Below, in pieces: positions 14,291 to 21,747 of a stretch of DNA of 64,000 nucleotides (positions are counted from its first letter, which is position 1; each line of letters opens with the position of its first letter). The notes beneath the pieces were generated by a model. It saw only the letters and a program-made list of their open reading frames with translations. It had not been told where the DNA came from and made no database searches. Position numbers and translations under genes: made by a program. Source of the DNA: Macrocystis pyrifera (lineage: Eukaryota; Sar; Phaeophyceae; Laminariales; Laminariaceae); assembly GCA_031763025.1 (NCBI GenBank), contig JASSKH010000016.1:4154001-4218000 (forward strand), read 5' to 3'.

Positions 14291-17200
14291 GCGGGGAAAG
14301 ACTTCTGATGGCGAGATATGAGACGGAGATGAGCCCGTTGTCGCAGCATGGGTGCTCGTTGATATGAGGACGGGTGCGCTTCTGTCCTTCTATATCCGCG
14401 TGCACGTATCACAGGCATGCGAACGCGGTTCAACGATTTTGGGTAGGGATGGGTGTGCTCCTATCCTTACGCGTCCGCTCGCATGATGGTGCATGTAGAC
14501 CTGGTATGTTGCGGGAGCGCTAACGTGTTTTTTTTGTTTGCGATGGAAATAAGTGTCTGCGTTGTGTTCCTCTTAGTTTCGTGCTTGCGCTGTGGCAAGA
14601 CAAGCAAGCCATTGCGCGCGGCTTGAGTGGGCTTTGCGTGATGTAGCGCACTGTGGGCTAATGATCAATGTCGCATACCGGACTGACAGGCTTTTTGTCA
14701 GACGTTTTCTCTGGTTGGAGTCTGATTTTTTTACTGTCTTTCTTCTCGTGGTGCTCTGGATAATTGATGCATGCCGCGATAGGAATGCACCTATTGCGGG
14801 GGGTCCATAGTTAATAGGACCTATGGTAGACATAAAAACCTGTATATTCACATATTTTTACAAACAAATTTGGTCCTATTTACTATGGTCCCCCGGAATA
14901 GTGCCAGGTAGATTATTAGCCCTGTTTGTACTGCAGTCCCGTTACGGGGACAAAAAAGTAATAGTTCGACTGGGTTGTCCCGAAACGCGACTGCAGTCCT
15001 AAAAGGCTCGCGGCTCCTTCGTCGCTTGAGAAACTCTATACTGTTAGGAAGTCATGAGTAGTAAGTCACCCAGAAAACGGGTTTCCAGAAGAGTGAACGC
15101 TTAACCCGGTGAGAAATCCCCCTGGCGTACGAGGTTTTTATCGAAGACTATTGTAGAAATCAAACGATAAGGCATGCCTTTGTTGGGTGATTTGGGCATG
15201 CCTTATTGGGTGATAAGGCACATGCATTATAAGGCATGCCTTTTTGGGTGATAAGGCATGCCTTGTTGGTGATAAAGCGTGCCTTATTGGTTGATAAGGC
15301 ATGCCTTATTGGTTGATAAAACATGCCTTTTTGGTGATAAGGCATGCCCTATTGGTTGGCACAGCGCCTATACCGGAGGCATTTTTTTGTCGGGATTTAT
15401 CTTGGAAATTCTGGAATTTTCTGCCAAGTAACCCCAGTAACAGACGAGTGTTGTAGGGAGTTTGTTGGGACAATCGTTGATGATTGGCACCACGATCGCG
15501 CCGCCCTTGTCAGACGAGACGAGAGGTGGTGCGCGCGACGAAGAGAGAGACCCCTGTTGCAGCTCGTAAGCTCAGACAATCGACGGAGCAGAGGGCGGCC
15601 CCAACACCATGTTGGTGTGGCGGTGTCTCCCCCCTATTGTGTGTACCTTGTGTGTTTTGGAGTCTACGCTGTGTCTCTGTGAGAGGGTAGAAAGTCGGGG
15701 CCTGCGCAGCCTGCTGTCCCTTCACGTACCCTCATCCGCCAAGAGGCCACAGGCGCAAGTTTTGAGTACGTGCGCGTAGCCAGACCACAGCAACACCTCC
15801 ACCAGACTACAATGCCAGCAGCGGCTTCGTCTCCGTCAATCCGAGCTCTGGCCCTTGCCTGCAGCAGCGGACAAACCCCGTGCTTGCAGTGGCTAGGGCA
15901 CGTTTCCCGTCAAATTTCAAACAGCAGCAGTACAGTAGAAATATTACCACCCTGTCCGGAAGTGTAAGAGAGTTTTAATACTTGTATTATTCCTCAAACA
16001 GTCGTTATATTTCCGGACATAGTGGTAGCACAACCATCACTCTGTCCGGAAATGTATGGAATTGTGCTGATATTAATATCCATAGATTCCTTACATTATC
16101 GGACATAATGGTATCGTTCACGCGAAAAACTCGAAACCAATTCTAAAAAAATGTTTTTTAAAACGAACTCTACCCGAGGAAAACATCCCGATAATCTAAT
16201 GCCTTACAAAATGTTCCCCAGGTATAGGATCGGGGCCTAATGGTTGATATACGGCATGCCTTATTGGTTGATAGGGCATGTCTTGTTAGCTGATAAGGCA
16301 TGCCTTATTGGGTGATGGGGCATAGTTCATTGGGTGGTCGCTCACTTTTGAAGCCCCGTCAGTCAGAAATGTTTTCACGTTTTACAGATCATTGAACAGA
16401 TCATCGATTCCCAAGTCATATTCCAGACGTTCTAGACCTTGCAGGGCAGATTTTTTCCCGATCTGGCGTGATCTACTGTAAGTCCATGTCGCCGATAGCG
16501 ACTTCATGATCTAGTCATAGCACAAGTTTCCTGGGTTGGACCTGTACTAATCAAATCCTTCACAACCTCTGGGCAGGTGAGGAACTAGATGATCTAGATC
16601 ATGACCTGTCCGACGTGTGATAACGTTTGGGCCGAAAAATGCTACTATACCCCTCTCATGGCACGCCTACTTACCCTCGCCTTACTCTCACCTCACCCTA
16701 ATCTTCCTTGACTCTTCTGTATATATGTATGTATGCCTCCTCACTTTTCAGGCGGACATGTTGATGGAGTGCGTCAAGTTTGGGACGGTGATCAGCGTGG
16801 CTACCCCCGAGACTCCCGGGTACTTCGGGAGTGTGTGCGTCACGTTCGCCGCTAGCAGCGGAGCGGACGAATGCGCGGACGCCATGCATGGCAGGTGAGA
16901 AATGAGGGGACGGAGGGTGGGCGGGGTTATCTTAATGGGGGGCGGGGGCGGGGCACTCTTAGTCATGTGACCATTTGACCACGCATCCCCTTCGAGACGG
17001 AGCACCGTTCCTACTCTCATTCCGTTGTATCCATACATTACATGTGTAGATTTTTTTTTGCCAGTATTTTCCCCGTCCTGTTTCGCCGCCTGTGGCCACC
17101 ATCTTTCAGGAGCGAGGGGAGGTACTCGATAGGAGAGATGTAGTCGATCTCATGCATGGCCGTAGTCGTATGACTAGAGACCCTCGCATCCCTACAATGC

Positions 17201-18192
17201 CGGGACAGAGCATGTCGGGGGGGGGGGGCGGTGCGGGGGGGGGGGGGGGGTGGTTTAGAGGGGGGGGGGGTGGCACGGGAGGACGAAAAAAACACAATTT
17301 GCAATTCCCCGCGGCGAGTTTCGAGACAAAGACAGGGGGGGGGGGGGGGACTCATGGTAAAGCCAAGTAAAACCAAAATCACATCGGACAGAAACCCAAC
17401 CCCATTGGTGTGCTTTTTGCTTTTTTACGACGTTTTTAGGAGTGTGGTGTCGTTTTCTCTTTTTTATCGTGCTCCCGTCAGGGGGGGCGTAATTTACCGC
17501 ATCCTAGGCATCGGGCATGCCAGGTACGTGGTACCTGGTATGTGATTGTTTTGGGGTTATGGTTGGATATCAGGTGGTTTGAGGGTGATAATGTACCAGG
17601 TTTTTATCTTCTTGTTCCGGGGGTGTCGCTGGGTGTCTTGGAGTGTGATGGGTTTCCATCGCGGTGTCATGGCCAAGAACAGAGGATGCAGGGGATGGAG
17701 CTATCCGAGCGTGCCGCAACCTCACCTCACCGTACAATACCGTACCACAACGCTCATGACTTTCGGCACAACCTGCCTGATATTGAAATGTCTCCAGCCC
17801 CCGCCCGCCGCCCGTCATCCCACCTTCTACGCACGTGATACGCATATTCCGAGAGACTATACCTGGTACGTATTTCTTCCCTGTTTTTATCTACCATGCA
17901 CAGTTTAATCGTTTTTACGTTTCTTGCGTCCTACGTTCACAGGTGGTTTGACCAGCGGCAAATCGAAGCCCTGGTGACGGGCAAGAAGGTCGTTGAGAAG
18001 GACGAGGAAGGTCCCCCTATGGGACCAAGAAATGAGGGCGGGGGGTTGAGAACAGCCGCAGCGACGGCAGCAGCGGCGGAGGCAGCAGCAGCGGCGGAGG
18101 AGGCAGCGGAGGCGGCGGTGGTGACGACTACCCTGAAGAGGGCTGACAGTCCCCCCCCCACCGACCTTAACAGCTTCTTGGAATCGGTCTGA
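152..18192 (+). CDS. Tat-SF1/Cus2-like U2 snRNP splicing factor, nine exons
   Basis: Joined exons 152-979, 4041-4096, 8324-8482, 10429-10517, 11709-11836, 12293-12361, 13686-14030, 16752-16894 and 17943-18192 give 2067 nt, 688 residues plus stop, with every splice phase matching. Residues 1-276 are Gln/Pro/Ala-rich. An RRM spans about 361-443, with RNP2 VYITGL at 363-368 and RNP1 KGDGLVTY at 401-408. A second RRM-like domain spans about 532-620 and carries the U2AF-homology signature RWF at 606-608 and an RNP1-like GSVCVTF at 584-590. The order RRM then UHM and the strings GLPPDVT and KGDGL match HTATSF1/Cus2, which bind SF3B1 ligand motifs and help U2 snRNP assembly in the nucleus. The long acidic C-terminus of the animal protein is absent; a short Ala/Glu-rich tail replaces it. 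An in-frame TGA at 113-115 lies upstream of the chosen ATG. The family call is firm; the exact 5' end is less so. Confidence 0.88.
1125..1170 (-). repeat. R12 fragment
   Basis: Holds GTCAGCTGTGAG followed by TTGATTGAGTGGTTAATACT, similar to the inverted-repeat arms at 20418/21432. Confidence 0.5.
1270..1356 (+). mobile_element. R2 small inverted-repeat element
   Basis: TCTCCGGAAATGTAAGAGG at the left and CCTTACATTTCC at the right, in intron 1 of gene 1. Confidence 0.65.
1800..1842 (+). mobile_element. R1 fragment
   Basis: GGTCCTGATTATGATGGTCC followed by CCCGTAATA; only the right end is recognisable. Confidence 0.45.
1965..2192 (+). mobile_element. R3 AGTGCCGG element
   Basis: Several AATAGTGCCGGT words at the left, TAATCGCTTGGCGATAT and GATGGGATTACTG in the middle, and CCGGCACTACTGCTGTA at the right. 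Related copies lie at 30438 and, inverted, 49500. Confidence 0.7.
2225..2345 (+). repeat. R13 repeat, copy 1
   Basis: Shares CCGGGTGGGA-CAGGTCG, GCAGGGTCGG-like and CCTGTGAAATT words in the same order with 2855-2975. Confidence 0.5.
2500..2607 (-). mobile_element. R1 element
   Basis: TATTACTGGGGACCATAGTA at the left, CTATGCCCCCCCGTAAT at the right; internal AATACTTGGTCCTA in reverse orientation to the copy at 43833. Confidence 0.75.
2855..2975 (+). repeat. R13 repeat, copy 2
   Basis: Direct, diverged copy of 2225-2345, ending in GATCTGTGAAATTCTCTTGG. Confidence 0.5.
3176..3259 (+). mobile_element. R2 element
   Basis: TTGTCCGGAAATGTACGG at the left and CCTTACATTTCGAGACAG at the right, with a TACCAGGTA word inside. 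Confidence 0.65.
3549..3571 (+). repeat. Poly(G) tract
   Basis: An uninterrupted G run of about 22 in intron 1 of gene 1. Confidence 0.95.
4041..4096 (+). CDS. Gene 1 exon 2: short charged linker
   Basis: Follows the acceptor tcgcccgcag and encodes a Lys/Arg/Glu-rich stretch starting MEKARLERAAEKNENYV. It ends in phase 2 (AG before GTGCCT), a weak donor. The split Arg codon completes correctly with exon 3. Confidence 0.75.
4131..4873 (+). mobile_element. Inverted-repeat insertion in intron 2
   Basis: GGTCGTTTTTAGACGACG near 4131 is matched in inverted orientation by CGTCGTTTAAAACGACC at 4857-4873. Further in, poly(A)/poly(T) blocks and a TTGGCAACA motif are also mirrored. Both flanks are CCAAC/ACCAA repeat sequence. 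This looks like a small non-autonomous DNA element that landed in a simple repeat. No transposase reading frame is visible. Confidence 0.45.
4874..5130. repeat. Degenerate (ACCAA)n-rich tract
   Basis: About 250 bp of loosely repeated CCAAC, CCAATC and CAACCA words without a strict period. It lies in intron 2 immediately after the inverted-repeat insertion. Confidence 0.7.
5288..5309 (+). repeat. Poly(C) tract
   Basis: C run of about 20 in intron 2 of gene 1. Confidence 0.95.
5392..5468 (+). mobile_element. R2 element, best-preserved copy
   Basis: CTGTCCGGAAATGTAAGG at the left and CCTTACATTTCCGGACAG at the right: perfect 18-bp inverted ends enclosing about 40 bp. Confidence 0.85.
5705..5825 (+). 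mobile_element. R4 partial element
   Basis: GATGATCTAGATCATTCAGG, GATCTGTATGATCTAGCTCG and GGGTGGGAGCCGTA, the conserved R4 core, without clear ends. Confidence 0.6.
5837..5942 (-). mobile_element. R1 element
   Basis: GGGGGGGCCTAGTAAATAGG at the left, ATTTGGTCCTATTTGCTGTG and GTCCCCCGTAATA at the right. Confidence 0.75.
6210..6238 (+). repeat. Poly(C) tract
   Basis: C run of about 27, just upstream of an R6 element in intron 2 of gene 1. Confidence 0.95.
6262..6375 (+). mobile_element. R6 element
   Basis: GTGCTCCGTCCCGGCATTGT, then GGTCTATGGTCATATG, CTACGGCCATGCATGATAAT and the end GAGTGCACACACCCC. The poly(C) tail is short in this copy. Confidence 0.7.
7418..7640 (+). mobile_element. R4 element
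   Basis: ACACGTCGGACAGATCAGAT at the left and GATCATGATC plus GATCTGTCCGATTTG at the right; core words GGCTCCCGCCCGGTAACAT and AACCCAGGAAAC are present in reverse orientation. Confidence 0.7.
7905..8040 (+). mobile_element. R6 element with poly(C) tail
   Basis: CAATGTCTGTCTGGTCGGTG, CCGACGTGCTCCGTACCGGC and GAGGGTCTATGGTCGTACGG, ending in GAGTCCCCCCCCC. Confidence 0.75.
8160..8290 (+). mobile_element. R7 element with poly(C) tail
   Basis: CGCCCAAATGTTGAAGGTGC-like start, TAGGAGTAGGAACGG, CTCGAAAGGGATGCGTGGTC, and the end AAATGAGTATACCCCCCCCC. Confidence 0.75.
8324..8482 (+). CDS. Gene 1 exon 3: basic then Gly/Pro-rich linker
   Basis: Acceptor catcatcacag. The exon completes the Arg codon from exon 2, then reads KDEIARRKRLGLPLDG followed by a Gly/Pro-rich stretch. 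It ends in phase 2 (AG before GTGCGT). Reading is open throughout, with flanking phases consistent. Confidence 0.8.
9410..9520 (+). mobile_element. R1b element
   Basis: TAATCAGAAACAAATATGGC and CAACATTAGCCCCCCCGTAA: same plan as R1 but with a different core; near relatives at 40803 and 50215. Confidence 0.55.
10429..10517 (+). CDS. Gene 1 exon 4: RRM beta-1 with RNP2
   Basis: Acceptor gacgaaagcag. Contains NTSVYITGLPPDVTQSKI, the first strand (RNP2) and helix start of the RRM, closely resembling Tat-SF1 family members. It ends in phase 1 before GTGAGC, a strong donor. Confidence 0.9.
10604..10712 (+). mobile_element. R1 element
   Basis: TATTACGGGGGTCCATAGTT at the left and AACTATGGACCCCCGTAATA at the right are perfectly inverted; core CCAAATTTTGTTAGTAAAAA. 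Lies in intron 4 of gene 1. Confidence 0.85.
11028..11052 (+). repeat. Poly(C) tract
   Basis: C run of about 24 after a CCCTCCC-rich lead-in, intron 4 of gene 1. Confidence 0.95.
11270..11305 (+). repeat. Decayed copy of exon 5 acceptor border, copy a
   Basis: TTTTGTCCCAGAGCTGGTTT followed by TCTCTTC, a copy of the real border CCTCCAGAGCTTGTCTTCTC at 11702. Confidence 0.65.
11405..11475 (+). repeat. Decayed copy of exon 5 acceptor border, copy b
   Basis: Intron tail and first 20 or so exon bases are copied: ACCGGATGCGCGTATGTGTC, then TTGCCCCCAGAGCTGGTTTT and CTCAGTACG; the real border has ACCGGATATGTGTGTGTG, TTGCCTCCAGAGCTTGTCTT and CTCTCAGTTCG. Confidence 0.75.
11709..11836 (+). CDS. Gene 1 exon 5: RRM centre with RNP1
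   Basis: Acceptor tttgcctccag. Encodes FSQFGNVKRTKIYR and the RNP1 strand KGDGLVTY, then the second helix. It ends in phase 0 at AAG before GTGCGG. Two decayed copies of its 5' border lie upstream in intron 4 near 11281 and 11448. Confidence 0.92.
12293..12361 (+). CDS. Gene 1 exon 6: end of RRM
   Basis: Acceptor cgcttccggcag. Encodes LNGHEISTGRPIVVTMADF, the last helix/strand of the RRM. Phase 0 at both ends; donor GTGGGC. Confidence 0.88.
12601..12755 (+). repeat. Minisatellite, about 41-bp unit
   Basis: Four copies of a unit containing AATCGGTACGATTTCGAT and TTCGATACTGTACAATCA, in intron 6 of gene 1. Confidence 0.85.
13686..14030 (+). CDS. Gene 1 exon 7: acidic/poly-Gln linker and start of UHM
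   Basis: Acceptor ccgcctcttcag. Encodes an acidic and Gly-rich linker, a pure poly-Gln run, a Glu run, then VVVLRNVYTREESETDPNFF, the first strand and helix start of the U2AF-homology domain. Phase 0 at both ends; donor GTGCGT. Confidence 0.88.
13809..13865 (+). repeat. Coding (CAG)n microsatellite
   Basis: An almost uninterrupted run of about 18 CAG codons in exon 7 of gene 1, encoding poly-Gln between the RRM and the UHM. It is bounded by CCTCCGCAA upstream and GAGCGAGAGGAGG downstream. Confidence 0.95.
14070..14290 (+). repeat. Poly(G) tracts and G-rich DNA after exon 7
   Basis: Two long G runs (about 14080-14117 and 14258-14289) and G-rich sequence between them, on the sense strand of intron 7 of gene 1. 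Multiple GGG runs could fold as G-quadruplexes in the pre-mRNA. Confidence 0.85.
14792..14900 (-). mobile_element. R1 element
   Basis: TATTGCGGGGGGTCCATAGT at the left, TTACTATGGTCCCCCGGAAT at the right. Confidence 0.75.
14918..15012 (+). mobile_element. R10 element
   Basis: TACTGCAGTCCCGTTACGGG, GACAAAAAAGTAATAGTTCG and TTGTCCCGAAACGCGACTGC, then AGTCCTAAAAGG: mirrored ends around a short core. Confidence 0.55.
15012..15125 (+). repeat. Short copy of the AAGTCAT minisatellite element
   Basis: GTCGCTTGAGAAACTCTATA, then only two AAGTCAT-type units, then GAGTAGTAAGTCACCCAGAA. The copy at 32604 has the same edges with more than 20 units. Confidence 0.6.
15165..15360 (-). repeat. R9 GGCATGCC array
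   Basis: Eight or so units of GATAAGGCATGCCTTATTGG, each about 22-27 bp with GGCATGCC palindromes, in intron 7 of gene 1. Confidence 0.8.
15952..16112 (+). mobile_element. Two tandem R2 elements
   Basis: CCCTGTCCGGAAGTGTAAGA to TATATTTCCGGACATAGTGG, directly followed by ACTCTGTCCGGAAATGTATG to CCTTACATTATCGGACATAA. The ends of both copies are flanked by ACCA/TGGT. Confidence 0.8.
16232..16335 (+). repeat. R9 GGCATGCC array
   Basis: Three to four units of GGCATGCCTTATTGGTTGAT. Confidence 0.75.
16385..16620 (+). mobile_element. R4 element
   Basis: Core words GTTTCCTGGGTTGGACCTGT and AGGTGAGGAACTAGATGATC; right end CCTGTCCGACGTGTG. Confidence 0.7.
16752..16894 (+). CDS. Gene 1 exon 8: UHM core
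   Basis: Acceptor cctcacttttcag. Encodes LMECVKFGTVISV and the RNP1-like strand GSVCVTF of the U2AF-homology domain. It ends in phase 2; the split codon makes the Arg of the RWF signature with exon 9. Confidence 0.9.
16930..17020 (-). mobile_element. R7 element, reverse
   Basis: Read on the minus strand: CTCGAAGGGGATGCGTGGTC, AAATGGTCACATGACTAAGA, then a C-rich tail. Confidence 0.65.
17128..17260 (-). mobile_element. R6 element, reverse
   Basis: CATGCATGGCCGTAGTCGTA, GAGACCCTCGCATCCCTACA and ATGCCGGGACAGAGCATGTC, followed by poly(G) at the non-tail side; the usual tail side here reads CGATCTC. Confidence 0.65.
17943..18192 (+). CDS. Gene 1 exon 9: UHM RWF signature and C-terminus
   Basis: Acceptor tacgttcacag. 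Begins with the W and F of the RWF signature, continues GGR-free as DQRQIEALVTGK, then an Ala/Glu-rich low-complexity tail, and stops at TGA 18190-18192. Confidence 0.9.
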
Positions 18193-18549
18193 GGCGACCG
18201 AAAGGTGTTTTTTTTGGAGGCTAACAGTGTGTTTGTAGTGCTCCAAAGTGACTTTCGGTACTCAAAAGTGGCTTCTTGGCGCTCGGAAATGTTTTTTTTT
18301 CGGTGGCTACCTCGAGTTTTTTTTTTGTGACTAAAAGTCGCTTTTTGGTGGCACATGTTTTTCCACGCATTGCCGTGCCATCCCACGCCACCTCCCGCGC
18401 CCCGCTTTTGGTAATCGTGGAAGTGCTGTTGTCTTGTTTTTATGGACGGCTCGGGAGTGCATCTAATTGATAGCTCAGTCTGACGGTTTCGCTGTGCTTG
18501 CCTTGTTCTGATCGGTGGGGTTGGGTAGGGTGGGGTGCTGGGGGGTGTA

Positions 18550-18640
18550 CTAAACTCATGGGGGCATGGGGGGGGGGTACTGCTTCGTTGCCTGCCTTAC
18601 TCATTGACCACGCATCCCTTTCGAGACGGGGTGATGAGGG
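18550..18640 (-). mobile_element. R7 element, reverse, poly(C) tail
   Basis: On the minus strand: GTCTCGAAAGGGATGCGTGG, TCAATGAGTAAGGCAGGCAA, then GCAGTACCCCCCCCC. Confidence 0.7.
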
Positions 18641-20417
18641 GGAGGGTTGTCTGTTATGGTGATCGATGAGCCGGTGGCGAGCGTTTTTTTTTTTCGTTTT
18701 TCAGGCGGTGATCGGTCTCGATTGTGGTGTGCACGCAGGACTCTTGCCCTGTGCTATTCGGAGGCTGCAAGATGCTGTGGGCTGGAAGTGGAATACGTAC
18801 TGATGTAGTGATAATTTGCGATAATTGTCCGCTACGCAAATCGTGCGAAAAAGTGGGCTCGCTCGGTGTGTGAGACCCGGCCGGCTGCTGTGCGCTCTGG
18901 GGTTTAACCGTTTTGGGACCTACCGCAGGTTTAGTGACCTAAAAGCGACGAATGCGGTCTTGTCAACGTTCTGGGAAGCGCGTGCAACAGCAGTATATGC
19001 TGTAGTACAAGTATCATTATGCTGCCTGCGCTCGTGTCGTGCATCTTTCTCTCCTTTCGTTGCACGTTGGACATATCATCCCCCACCCCATCACCAGCAT
19101 GAACTGTTGGTTTCGTGTGGCCGACGCTGTAAATCTGTGGTCGTCAGGGGACATCCGGGGTACATCCCCGGGTTTTCTATTAACATATGGATATGGATCT
19201 TGGGGTGTAACGGATGCTCGCTGGCTCTGAGTTGACCGTGGTCATCCGGCCCGTGCTAATATATCGTAACTTTTATTTCGACATGTTTTCCTCCCCTCTA
19301 AAGTCGTAGCGTGGTTTATTTGATTTTACAAACGGAAGAAACAGAGTACTGGTACGAGTATAGCACGCAAACGTGTACTTGGTTGAGGGGCGAGGGAGTA
19401 GAGTTTTTTGTACTATTTCATTTTCCTTTTCGTTTCCGGGGACTGTTTTTATTACCAGCGCCGCGTGAGGCCCAGCGGACTACGCGACTCTGTCTTTCGC
19501 GCACGGTTTTCCCTGCCTGTCGTGTGTTGTCTGTTTCCCCCTGTTGTTACTATTAATACAACTTGTCGGCCACCTTTTTTTGTGACTCTTTGTCACCAAG
19601 GCGGGACCCCTGTGTACCACTCCCAAAGTTACAGATCCTTTGTATGTGCTCTTCGCTCTTCACATTGACCCGTTATTTCTGCCCGTCGACATCCAGCACA
19701 CCCCACCCAATGTCTGTACCGATTTTACCCAGGACAGCTACGACAAGCTCTTCTAATAATATGATGCGTTGTAACATGTTGAAATGCAATAACTCTGTAC
19801 TCGTACGTACGTACTGGTATTTATTATGCATACATACACACGTACGGTGATTTCACTTTTTGTTCTGTGGGGTGTACGGTGTACCAGGTGCTCCAGTTGT
19901 GTTATGATGTGTACCCTTTTGTTTTTTTTGTGGCCTGTAACCTAAATTGAACAAAACAACTCAGATTTTGGAGGTAACACAGGCTTCTTGGTGTTCAGGT
20001 GCAGTTTTTTAAAATGGATTTTCGTGCATAAAACACAACTCGTGGAGGACGTTTTTTACTTGGTTTTATTATGTACCTGATTTTGATCCACAAGGATCAG
20101 GTATTCCTGATTTTGGCCACAGCCATTTCTTCACCTTGTTCGCGCTCGTCTTCTTGCTTGCTCAATCGTTGGGATCGTTATAATCTGCTCCGCACTACAG
20201 TACTCCATTCCTCGGTCTACACTGTCTTCCTAATTTCAACGGCACACACCTCGTACAACAATGCACATCCTAGGAATCCTGATACCTGCTGCGCGAGCAA
20301 GCGCGACGTAAACCATGTACCCTGCGCATGAGCGGAAGCAAGAACAAAAACGAGGCTTTTATAACTTATACTTGTAAAATTAGGTAAAAATGGAATATAG
20401 ACGAGGCGTATTACGCA

Positions 20418-20483
20418 GCTTGCAAAGTTGAGTATCAACTATTTAATCAGTCGAACTCACAGCTGACGTATTTCAAAATTTAT
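20418..20483 (+). repeat. R12 inverted-repeat arm, left
   Basis: About 62 bp including CAGTCGAACTCACAGCTGAC. It is a near-perfect reverse complement of 21432-21499. The enclosed 0.95 kb has no convincing transposase frame. Shorter related pieces occur at 1125-1170, 21357-21405 and 51078-51100. Confidence 0.7.
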
Positions 20484-21431
20484 AAAAACTTACGTCGTAT
20501 ACTCTTTGTCAGGTACCACGCCCCCCCCCCGCTGTGAAGAAATTGTGAATTTCTTGCGGAACTCCCGTTTCGATTAGACTCGCGTTGAAAATCTCCGGCA
20601 CTGCGGTGCCTTCTCATGATCGTGTGGCCACCGCAAGAGCAGCAGGTGTGGGAACTTTGCGTCGTTGGAGAGCACGACGTGTGTTCACTGCATTTGAGTG
20701 CTACTCTTTCTGATAATGATTGTGAATAGAGCGAGTACGAGCAGAGTCTCACGTCCCTCGTTTTGGTAGTTCTTGTCCTGTTTCTTCCGGCTTGTTATGC
20801 TGGCTACTGGCTTCTGTTGCTGCTACGTTCGTTCTAGACCACCCCTAATGTACAGAGAGAATTGCATACAGGGTGCTGCTACAGCTGTCCAATGACATAC
20901 GGGTGCCCGCCTTTATCGTGCCCATTGACTTTCCTTTGCGGTGTCCTCCTGGTCGCTAGGTAGAAAATATAAAACAATAGATGTGCTTCATGTTTCGCGG
21001 TTTGTGCTTTGCTTTTATTTTCAGTCATTCAATCACTTGCTGGCTCTGTGCTGCTTGGCTTCGTAGGTTCTATTTGTTGTGTGTGCTCGAGCCTCCTTGT
21101 ACAGCATGAGCTCTCTCGCCCCTCTCCCGCCCGGCATCCAGTGGGCACGTTTGGCAATGCAAAGCAGAGGCAAATAGGAACCACCGCAGATATGCCTCAA
21201 AAAGCATGCCAAGCGAGAGGGTTTTACGTTTTACAGCATTTCTTCTTCCAGACAGCGACACGTGCGCGCCCGTACGCAACGATTGCTCTCATTGGTCGGA
21301 TATTCCGCCGCGCAGCGCAGGGCGAGAAGAACTTGCGTATTGTGTGTTATGAATGATGAACTATTAACCACTCAATCGATCGAACTCACAGCTCATGTAC
21401 TCGTAACGTTTTTTTTTTCTTTTTTCTTTTT

Positions 21432-21499
21432 TAATAAATTTTGAAATACGTCAGCTGTGAGTTCGACTGATTAAATAGTTGATACTGAACTTTGCAATT
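21432..21499 (-). repeat. R12 inverted-repeat arm, right
   Basis: Reverse complement of 20418-20483. It ends just before the acceptor gtaaaattgcag of the exon at 21513, so it forms part of that intron's branch-point region if the exon is real. Confidence 0.7.
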
Positions 21500-21512
21500 T
21501 GTAAAATTGCAG

Positions 21513-21747
21513 AAATTGAAAGCGATGAGCGAAAAGCACGGCTCTAGGACGCGGGGTGCTGCGTACCCCCGGGGTCGACAACGCCCGGGCTTCGGAAAGG
21601 CTGCGGCTTTGGGTTTTGCGTGTTTGGCGGCGTCTCTGTCGAAAGCAAATGGACAGCTAGACCCGGCAGAGATGCAGAGACAGATTCAGCAGCAGATGGG
21701 CGGTGGCTCGTGCGGAGGGGGTGGTGGGGCGTCGCCAAATCGAATAG
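21513..21747 (+). CDS. Candidate exon: basic/Gly-rich N-terminal segment
   Basis: Follows the T-rich acceptor gtaaaattgcag and reads open for 78 codons with an internal ATG at 21525 that could be the start. The protein is basic, then has a short hydrophobic stretch (ALGFACLAASL), then QRQIQQQMGGG. Donor AATAG|GTATGA, phase 1. Unrecognised. Confidence 0.45.

Larger units (their letters stand above)
18193..21512. other. Intergenic: repeats, no gene seen
   Basis: Between gene 1 and the first exon assigned to gene 2 I see a T-rich stretch at 18200-18360, an R7 poly(C) element in reverse at 18550-18640, and the two arms of an inverted repeat at 20418 and 21432. The open frames here are short and have no recognisable motif. 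Confidence 0.6.

Noticed and set aside
15165-15360. CRISPR array from the GGCATGCC repeats
   Set aside because: Spacers are themselves repeated, lengths vary, there is no cas gene, and the DNA is eukaryotic.
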